A DNA stretch of 6,371 bases, taken from positions 1 through 6,371 of the forward strand of contig JAEWIV010000458.1 in the NCBI GenBank assembly GCA_023386865.1, written 5' to 3'. Positions 1-4,664 of this stretch are shown here, piece after piece. Every line of letters begins with the position of its first letter. Position 1 is the first letter of the stretch. The DNA comes from Pseudomonadota bacterium (lineage in GTDB: Bacteria; Pseudomonadota; Alphaproteobacteria; Reyranellales; Reyranellaceae). The notes beneath the pieces are model-generated. The model was given only the letters and a program-made list of their open reading frames with translations. It searched no databases and had not been told where the DNA came from. Position numbers and translations under genes: made by a program.

Positions 1-36
1 CTCCTGCGCGCGGCGCGGCCACGGCAGGCGGCATGA
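1..36 (+). CDS. Possible 3' end of an upstream gene (ambiguous)
   Basis: The first 43 bases precede cysG and are probably the end of an upstream gene. Frame 1 reads LLRAARPRQAA and stops with TGA at 34-36, seven bases before the cysG ATG. Frame 3 is also open, with a TGA at 42-44 that would overlap the cysG ATG as TGATG. Base composition does not separate the two frames, and about 12 codons are too few to name a product. If either is real, cysG is the distal gene of an operon, which would explain the lack of any promoter-like sequence before it. The product is unknown. Confidence 0.25.
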   Translation, partial: LLRAARPRQAA

Positions 37-38
37 GG
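35..38 (+). promoter_or_regulatory. Ribosome binding site deciding the cysG start
   Basis: GAGG lies five bases before the ATG at 44 but only two bases before the in-frame GTG at 41. Spacing therefore favours ATG 44. Alignment from memory to enterobacterial CysG agrees, since MQSFPIF matches MDHLPIF at the N-terminus. Confidence 0.45.
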
Positions 39-43
39 CGGTG

Positions 44-1450
44 ATGCAGTCCTTCCCGATCTTCCTCTCGCTGCAGGATCGCCCGGTGCTCGTCGTCGGC
101 GGCGGCGAGGCGGCGGCGCGCAAGGTCGAGCTGCTGCTGTCGGCCGGCGCGCGAGTCCAGCTGATCGCCGACACGGTGGTGGGCGAGGTCGCCCAGCTGA
201 TCGCCGAGGGCCGCATCTCGTGGGCCGGCCGCGACTTCGACGATGGTGACCTCGCCGGCGCGGCGCTGGCCATCGTGGCCTGCGGCGACGACGCCCTTGC
301 GACGCGCGTGTCGCATGCCGCGCGGCAGCGCAACCTGCCGGTCAACGTCGTCGACCGGCCGCATCTCTGCAGCTTCATCATGCCGGCGATCGTCGATCGC
401 GCGCCCATCACCATTGCCGTCTCGAGCGGCGGCGCCGCACCGGCGCTGGCGCGGCGCATCCGCGCCGAGATCGAGCGCGCCTTGCCGGCGGCGATCGGCC
501 GGCTGGCGCGCTTCGCCGAGATCTTCCGTGTCCAGGTGCGCCGCACGATCGAGAACGCGCGCGACCGTCGCCGCTTCTGGGACCGCGTCTTTGCCGGCCG
601 CATCGGCGAGCTGTCACTGGCCGGCGACGAGATCGCCGCCCGGCGCGAGCTGATCCGGCTGCTCGATTCGACGCGCAACGAGAATACACCGGCCGGCATG
701 GTGCATCTGGTCGGCGCAGGTCCCGGCGATCCCGATCTCCTGACCCTGAAAGCGCATCGCCTGCTGCAGGGCGCCGACGTCGTCGTCTATGACCGGCTGG
801 TCTCCCCCGAGGTGTTGGCCATGGCGCGGCGCGATGCCGAGCGCATATGCGTCGGCAAGCGGCGCGGCGAGCGGCGGCACACCCAAACGGACATCAACCG
901 GCGCCTGGTGTCGCTGGCGCGCGCCGGCAACAGCGTAGTGCGGCTGAAGGGCGGCGACCCGCTGGTGTTCGGCCGCGGCGGCGAGGAGATCGAAGCGCTG
1001 GCGCGCGCCGGCATCGCCGTCGAGGTGGTGCCGGGCATCACCGCGGCGCTGGGATGCGCTGCGTCCGCCGCCATCCCGCTCACCCATCGCAACCACGCGC
1101 AGTCCTGCATCTTCGTCACCGGCCAGCTCGAGGACGGTACCGTCGCCCTCGATTGGCCGATGCTGGCGCGGCCGCGCCAGACCGTCGTCGTCTACATGGG
1201 CGCCGAGACCTTGCCGATCATCGCCGCGCGCCTGATCGAGCACGGCTTGCCCGCGTCGACGCCCGTCGCGCTGATCGAGAACGGCACCACCAGTCAGGAG
1301 CGGCGAGTCCTCGGCACGCTCGCGACCATCGAGCGGCAGGCCCGGCGCGCCGGTCTCGCGGGACCGACGCTGTGCATGATCGGCGACGTCGTCGGGCTCG
1401 CCGTCGCGCGCGATGTCGGATTTCCTGCTGATGCGCGGACCATGGCGTAA
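44..1450 (+). CDS. cysG: Siroheme synthase CysG (trifunctional)
   Basis: CysG makes siroheme, the cofactor of sulfite and nitrite reductases, from uroporphyrinogen III in the cytoplasm. It does two SAM-dependent methylations, then NAD-dependent oxidation of precorrin-2, then iron insertion. Numbering from ATG 44 (468 aa; E. coli protein 457 aa), residues 1-112 are a Rossmann domain with VVGGGEAAARK near 17-27. Next comes the dimerisation part with FIMP.IVDR and AVSSGG. Asp104 (NVVD) and Ser128 fall at the same numbers as the catalytic Asp and phosphorylated Ser described for Salmonella CysG. The C-terminal methyltransferase runs from about 218: VGAGPGDPDLLTLK, YDRLVS (Asp250), VGKR (Lys272), RLKGGDP.VFGRGGEE, VPGITAA, YMG and ENGT. 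A GTG at 41 is a less likely alternative start. Nothing is truncated. No sulfite or nitrite reductase gene follows; one may lie upstream of the window. Confidence 0.96.
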   Translation: MQSFPIFLSLQDRPVLVVGGGEAAARKVELLLSAGARVQLIADTVVGEVAQLIAEGRISWAGRDFDDGDLAGAALAIVACGDDALATRVSHAARQRNLPVNVVDRPHLCSFIMPAIVDRAPITIAVSSGGAAPALARRIRAEIERALPAAIGRLARFAEIFRVQVRRTIENARDRRRFWDRVFAGRIGELSLAGDEIAARRELIRLLDSTRNENTPAGMVHLVGAGPGDPDLLTLKAHRLLQGADVVVYDRLVSPEVLAMARRDAERICVGKRRGERRHTQTDINRRLVSLARAGNSVVRLKGGDPLVFGRGGEEIEALARAGIAVEVVPGITAALGCAASAAIPLTHRNHAQSCIFVTGQLEDGTVALDWPMLARPRQTVVVYMGAETLPIIAARLIEHGLPASTPVALIENGTTSQERRVLGTLATIERQARRAGLAGPTLCMIGDVVGLAVARDVGFPADARTMA

Positions 1451-1556
1451 GCGCGGGTGCCGGCACCGGGCGCCGATTATGGCGAATTTCTGTCGGCAGC
1501 CGCCGCATCTCGCCGTCCTATCCGCGGCTCCAAACCCGATTCTGGTTAAATATCAC

Positions 1557-1576
1557 CGGGGTCGGCGCCGTTTTTT
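1557..1576 (+). terminator. Weak candidate intrinsic terminator after cysG
   Basis: CGGG at 1557-1560 can pair with C1566 and CCG 1568-1570, with one bulged base and a five-base loop. Six T residues (1571-1576) follow directly. The stem is short, and it sits 106 bases past the cysG stop, so this is only a candidate. The T run is also part of the near-palindrome at 1572-1587, which may be its real role. Confidence 0.22.
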
Positions 1577-1587
1577 CACGTGAGAAA
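1572..1587. repeat. 16-bp near-palindrome centred on CACGTG
   Basis: TTTTTCAC/GTGAGAAA is a 16-base inverted repeat with seven of eight positions symmetric; the exception is T1575/G1584. It has no central loop, so it suits binding by a dimeric protein better than an RNA hairpin. It lies 80-95 bases before the DUF882 start codon, in the AT-rich part of the gap. An operator role is inference; I do not recognise a specific regulator. Confidence 0.4.
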
Positions 1588-1602
1588 GCGATTTTAATTT
1601 TG

Positions 1603-1640
1603 TGTCACGAATCGGTCTCTGATAAGGGAGAAGCGTGACA
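1603..1640. repeat. Inverted repeat TGTCACG ... CGTGACA in the DUF882 leader
   Basis: A perfect 7-base inverted pair, TGTCACG at 1603-1609 and CGTGACA at 1634-1640, is separated by 24 bases. Arm centres are 31 bases apart, about three helical turns. Outside the arms the symmetry continues after one mismatch, with T runs on the left and A runs on the right. The repeat encloses the possible -10 element at 1620-1625. It could be a paired operator site or a 5' leader stem. Chance cannot be excluded for 7-base arms. Confidence 0.35.
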
Positions 1641-1666
1641 AAAATGCAACAGCGGGGACTTGAGAG

Positions 1667-2398
1667 ATGCGCTGCTTCGTCTTGAGCCTGACCGTCGCGC
1701 TGGCTTTTGCCGGCCCGAGCTTTGCCCAGCCCAATACGACCAAGGCAGCCACCCCCGAGGTGATCCGCGGCTCGAGCGCCACGCACCCCGTCAAGAAGGC
1801 CGCCGCCGTCGCCAACCAGCCCAGCGTCGTCCGCCCGCCCGTCCGTCAGGCGCAGCAGCAGCCGCGTTCGACCAAGCCCGAGACCCTGCGCGGCTCGCGC
1901 TATGGCGGCTTCGCGCCGGCGCCGTCCGGCCCGCCGCCGGTGCTCGACACCACCAGCCCGCGCAGCCTGAGCCTGGTCAACTTCAACACCCAGGAAGTGC
2001 TGACCGTCACCTACTGGTCGAACGGCGCCTACCATCGCCAGGCGCTCGACCAGCTCAACCAGTTCCTGCGCGACAGCCGGGACAACGCCCACACCGAGAT
2101 GGATCCGCTGCTGTTCGACGTGCTGTGGCACACCGCGCGCATCGTGGGCTACGGCGGCTCGATCGAGGTCCTGTCGGCCTATCGCTCGCCCACGACCAAT
2201 GCCTGGCTCGCCAGCGTCAGCCGTGGCGTGGCGCGCGACAGCCAGCACATGAACGGCAACGCCATGGACATCCGCTTCCCCGGCGTGCCGGTGTTCCAGA
2301 TCCGCCAGGCCGCCTACTCGCTCAACATGGGCGGCGTCGGCTTCTACCCGCGCTCGGGCTTCGTCCATCTCGATACCGGCCCGGTTCGCTACTGGTAG
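1667..2398 (+). CDS. Secreted DUF882 / M15 family (MepK/YcbK-like) murein peptidase
   Basis: This is a periplasmic zinc peptidase of the DUF882 (Peptidase M15_2) family. The E. coli member MepK (YcbK) cleaves peptidoglycan cross-links, so a role in wall remodelling is likely. Residues 1-20 are a signal peptide (MRCFVLSLTVALAFAGPSFA, likely cut before Gln21). There is no lipobox, so the protein should be soluble. Residues 21-95 are a Pro/Gln/Arg/Ala-rich linker. The catalytic domain covers about 98-243. It contains LSAYRSP (Arg173) and SQHMNGNAMDI, giving His194 and Asp201 as metal ligands of the SxHxxGxAxD motif. FVHLDTG near the C-terminus supplies His234. The zinc triad is thus complete. 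GGGGA at 1654-1658 lies eight bases before this ATG. The macrodomain gene follows after four bases. The exact bond cleaved is not readable from sequence. Confidence 0.9.
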   Translation: MRCFVLSLTVALAFAGPSFAQPNTTKAATPEVIRGSSATHPVKKAAAVANQPSVVRPPVRQAQQQPRSTKPETLRGSRYGGFAPAPSGPPPVLDTTSPRSLSLVNFNTQEVLTVTYWSNGAYHRQALDQLNQFLRDSRDNAHTEMDPLLFDVLWHTARIVGYGGSIEVLSAYRSPTTNAWLASVSRGVARDSQHMNGNAMDIRFPGVPVFQIRQAAYSLNMGGVGFYPRSGFVHLDTGPVRYW

Positions 2399-2402
2399 GG
2401 CC

Positions 2403-2912
2403 ATGGTCCGCATCGACATCGTCGAAGGCGACATCACGCGCCTCGACGTCGATGCCATCGTCAACGCAGCGAACGAGAGCCTTCTGGGCGGCGGCGGAGT
2501 CGACGGCGCCATCCATCGCGCCGCCGGTCCCGGGCTCCTGGCCGAATGCCGAACGCTGGGCGGCTGCCCGACGGGCGAAGCCCGGATCACCGCGGGATAC
2601 CGACTGAAGGCGCGCCACGTTATTCACACTGTCGGCCCGATCTGGCGGGGCGGCGCGGCCGGCGAGCCCGACCTGCTGGCGAGCTGCTACCGCACCAGCC
2701 TGGCGCTGGCCGGGCAGCACGGCCTGACGAGCATCGCCTTTCCCGCCATATCGACCGGGATCTACGGCTATCCCAAGGAGCCCGCGACCGAGATCGCCGT
2801 GCGCGAAGTGCAGGCGTCCGCGGCGGTCGAGCGCGTGATCTTCTGCTGCTTCGGCGCCGACATGGCGGCGCTCTATCGCGAGGTCATTGGCCGAACCGAT
2901 CGGCGGTCTTGA
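2403..2912 (+). CDS. ymdB: Macrodomain O-acetyl-ADP-ribose deacetylase (YmdB-type)
   Basis: This is a single-domain MacroD/YmdB macrodomain protein of 169 aa; E. coli YmdB has about 177. Family members hydrolyse O-acetyl-ADP-ribose and can remove mono-ADP-ribose from acidic residues. E. coli YmdB also modulates RNase III. The protein should be cytoplasmic. Visible motifs are GDIT (9-12), DAIVNAAN (17-24), the GGGGVDGAIHRAAG loop (29-42), HTVGP (75-79) and the phosphate loop PAISTGIYGYP (114-124). Asn24 and Asp34 align with the catalytic Asn25 and Asp35 of E. coli YmdB, so activity is expected. The gene starts four bases after the DUF882 stop, with AGGG overlapping that stop codon as ribosome site, so the two are probably co-transcribed. 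Its last 29 bases overlap the end of the convergent DUF924 gene. RNase III modulation here is unproven. Confidence 0.94.
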   Translation: MVRIDIVEGDITRLDVDAIVNAANESLLGGGGVDGAIHRAAGPGLLAECRTLGGCPTGEARITAGYRLKARHVIHTVGPIWRGGAAGEPDLLASCYRTSLALAGQHGLTSIAFPAISTGIYGYPKEPATEIAVREVQASAAVERVIFCCFGADMAALYREVIGRTDRRS

Positions 2913-3456
2913 GGTACTCCAGCTCGTCGTCCGTGCAGGCCCGGCCGAGCACGTCGTTGCGATGCGGGAAACGGCCGAAGCGGGCGACGATGTCGCGATG
3001 GGCGACGGCGTACTTCGTCATCTCGGGATCGTCGAAGGGCGCGAACAGCGCGCAGCACATCTCCTGGTCCCCCAGCGATTCGCTGTGCTGGAACGGCATG
3101 TAGAAGAACGCCCGCATCGTCGTGTTGAAGGCGGCCGGATAGAACCGCGCCAGGGCGAGCCGCGCCGTCTCGAGCGCCTTGGGATCGCCGGCGAACGCAT
3201 GCGCCGAGCGGCGATGCATGTTGCGCCCGAACTGATCGCACAGGACGATCAGGGCCAGCGCGCCGCCGGGCGACTGCCGCCAGTGATCCAGGCCGCCCTC
3301 GATCGCCCGCTCGAAGGCCGCCGAGAAGCGCGCGCGGATCTCCGCGTCGAGCTCGGGCGGACCGGCCCACCAGATGTCGCGCGGCTTGCCGTGGTCGGGA
3401 TGATCGAGCGGCAAGAACCAGAAATCGAGCACATCGCGGATGGTCGGCGCGTTCAT
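2884..3456 (-). CDS. DUF924 family protein
   Basis: This is a complete 190-residue member of the DUF924 family, whose biochemical role is not established to my knowledge. Family signatures are DVLDFWF near the N-terminus (8-14), IVLCDQFGRNMHR (70-82), FFYMPFQHSESLGDQ (117-131), and the C-terminal H..I..RFGRFPHRN..LGR with T..E..YL (153-182). There is no signal peptide or membrane segment, so it should be cytoplasmic. The start is well fixed: its ATG overlaps the stop of the upstream M20 peptidase gene as ATGA, and GGAG (plus-strand 3464-3467) lies seven bases upstream inside the M20 coding end. The open frame continues upstream without a stop, but that stretch is antisense-frame shadow of the M20 gene. 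The pair is probably translationally coupled. Its 3' end overlaps the macrodomain gene by 29 bases. Confidence 0.9.
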   Translation of the reverse strand: MNAPTIRDVLDFWFLPLDHPDHGKPRDIWWAGPPELDAEIRARFSAAFERAIEGGLDHWRQSPGGALALIVLCDQFGRNMHRRSAHAFAGDPKALETARLALARFYPAAFNTTMRAFFYMPFQHSESLGDQEMCCALFAPFDDPEMTKYAVAHRDIVARFGRFPHRNDVLGRACTDDELEYLKTADRFGQ

Positions 3457-4589
3457 CGGCCGTCTCCGCCGAGCCCGGCCAGCAGTCCGGCAAACAGGCG
3501 CGCCCGCGGCGCCAGCTCCGAGATCAACACATGCTCCTCCAGCGTATGAACACCCGCGCCGACCGCGCCCAGCCCGTCGAGCGTGGGGACGCCGAGCGCA
3601 CCCGTGAAGTTGCCGTCGCTGCCGCCGCCGAACGTGCCGTGCTCCAAGCGGATGCCGATCTCGCCGGCCGCCGCGGCGGCATGGGCAAACAGCCGCATCG
3701 TCCCCTCCGACGGCTCGAACAACGGCCGCTCGGGCCCGCGCTCGACCTCGAGCGCGACGCCCTCGACGGGACAGACGAGCCCGGCCATGAAGTCGTGGAC
3801 GAACGCCAGGTTCTCGCGCGACGAGGCCACGCACAGCACCTCGGCGGTGCACTCGGTCGGGATCACGTTCACGAACAGGCCGCCCCTGATTACGCCGACG
3901 CTGAAGGAAACCAGGCGCTCCATGTCGGTGGCGCTTTCGATCGTCTCGACCAGGCGCGCCATCGCGCGGATGGCGCTGCGGCCGGCGCGATTGTCGGCGC
4001 CGGCATGGGCCGGGCGGCCGCGCGTGGTGAGGCGGTAGCGCGCAAAGGCGTGACGGCCGGTGATCACCCGGCCCTGGCGGGCGGGCTCGGGCACCAGCAC
4101 GCAGCGATGCCGGCGCGCTTCCTCCTCGATCACGGCGCGCGTGCCCGGACTGCCGATCTCCTCGTCGGGGATCATAAGGAAGGTGACGGGCAGGGGCGTG
4201 TCGCCGCTCTCGGCGCGCAGTCGCCGCAGCGCATGCAGCGCCAGGCAAATGCCGCCCTTCATGTCGAGCACGCCCGGCCCATAGAGCCTGTCGCCGTCGA
4301 TGCGCAGCTTCAGCCCGTCCTCGATCGTGCCCACCGGATGGACCGTGTCGAGATGGCCCAGCACCAGGATGCCCGGGCCGTCGCCGCGCCCGGCAAAATG
4401 CGCGCGCATCACCGGTGCGCCCGACGTCGCCGACGAGCGCTCGATGGCAGCGCCGGCGGCGCGGAAATCGGCTTCGGCGAGGTCGAACATGCGCGCCACG
4501 GCGTCCGGCGTCACCGAAGGGCTCTCGACCGCGGCCCAGCGCATGATGTCCTCGACGATCTCGCGGCTCGAGAAGCTGTTGGAATCCAT
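3453..4589 (-). CDS. M20 family metallopeptidase (carboxypeptidase G2-like)
   Basis: This is a 378-residue di-zinc M20 hydrolase of the carboxypeptidase G2/ArgE/DapE kind. Such enzymes release amino acids from peptides or N-acyl amino acids in the cytoplasm. Numbering from ATG 4589, GHLDTVHP gives ligand His79 and catalytic-core Asp81. GPGVLDMKGG supplies bridging Asp109, and PDEEIGS gives catalytic Glu143 and ligand Glu144. Glu168 lies in VPEPA. GRPAHAG holds the dimerisation-domain His195, and GAGVHTLEEHV supplies the last ligand His348. The set is complete. GGGSDGNF (321-328) and GRPAHAG resemble carboxypeptidase G2, but the substrate cannot be read. The start is uncertain. A GTG at 4610 would add seven residues and has AAGGA 12 bases upstream. 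ATG 4589 has no clear ribosome site but gives a more usual N-terminus. No signal peptide is seen. It is followed by DUF924 through an ATGA overlap. Confidence 0.92.
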   Translation of the reverse strand: MDSNSFSSREIVEDIMRWAAVESPSVTPDAVARMFDLAEADFRAAGAAIERSSATSGAPVMRAHFAGRGDGPGILVLGHLDTVHPVGTIEDGLKLRIDGDRLYGPGVLDMKGGICLALHALRRLRAESGDTPLPVTFLMIPDEEIGSPGTRAVIEEEARRHRCVLVPEPARQGRVITGRHAFARYRLTTRGRPAHAGADNRAGRSAIRAMARLVETIESATDMERLVSFSVGVIRGGLFVNVIPTECTAEVLCVASSRENLAFVHDFMAGLVCPVEGVALEVERGPERPLFEPSEGTMRLFAHAAAAAGEIGIRLEHGTFGGGSDGNFTGALGVPTLDGLGAVGAGVHTLEEHVLISELAPRARLFAGLLAGLGGDGR

Positions 4590-4664
4590 GGCGGGAGTGT
4601 AATGCTTCACCGCATCAAGTCATCCTTGCTGCGCTGAGGACGACGGGGATCGGAGGAACCGGCC
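4590..4664. promoter_or_regulatory. Divergent intergenic region between M20 and sulfatase genes
   Basis: Only 75 bases (54 if the M20 gene starts at GTG 4610) separate two divergent starts, so both promoters must lie here, overlap, or extend into coding sequence. No convincing -35/-10 pair is visible in either direction. An imperfect inverted repeat spans 4619-4644 around centre 4631.5. The core pairs are 4623-4626 with 4637-4640 (TCCT/AGGA), with two G-T pairs inside. Three outer pairs follow after one mismatch. It could be a shared operator or a leader stem; both are inference. Confidence 0.35.
4652..4657 (+). promoter_or_regulatory. Strong ribosome binding site fixing the sulfatase GTG start
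   Basis: GGAGGA lies seven bases before the GTG at 4665 and matches the Shine-Dalgarno consensus well. It supports this GTG as the start. The next in-frame ATG (codon 11) would cut into the first core beta strand and sit just before the metal-binding Asp13. Confidence 0.75.

Larger units (their letters stand above)
1451..1666 (+). promoter_or_regulatory. Intergenic leader/promoter region before the DUF882 gene
   Basis: This 216-base gap has no convincing gene. Its first 80 bases are GC-rich and unremarkable apart from the short palindrome GGTGCCGGCACC at 1456-1467. The stretch from about 1538 to 1650 is AT-richer than anything else in the window and is the natural place for the promoter of the downstream two-gene unit. 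A sigma70-like reading is TTGTGT at 1600-1605 with TGATAA at 1620-1625. The 14-base spacer is short, so this is weak. The gap also holds two GANTC sites (1538-1542 and 1609-1613), a near-palindrome and an inverted repeat pair, listed separately. Promoter function is inferred from position and composition. Confidence 0.4.

Noticed and set aside
1456..1467. Palindrome GGTGCCGGCACC just after the cysG stop as a terminator
   Set aside because: As a hairpin it has only four pairs around a four-base loop, and no T run follows.
1546..1597. CtrA-type TTAA-N7-TTAA site in the intergenic gap
   Set aside because: TTAA occurs at 1546-1549 and 1594-1597, but the spacing is far from seven bases and neither has a partner at the right distance.
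1553..2590. A 345-codon minus-strand frame across the intergenic gap and the DUF882 gene
   Set aside because: Its bulk is antisense to the DUF882 and macrodomain genes, and the stretch in the gap has no domain. The gap is AT-rich and looks non-coding.
3457..4248. Upstream extension of the DUF924 frame, giving a 454-residue protein
   Set aside because: The added part is Arg/Ala/Gly/Pro-rich and lies out of frame within the M20 gene on the same strand. The family starts at MNAPTIRDVLDFWF, where an ATGA junction and a GGAG ribosome site are present.
3531..4637. A 368-codon plus-strand frame opposite the M20 gene
   Set aside because: It is an antisense shadow with skewed composition. The M20 motifs on the other strand are complete and explain the region.
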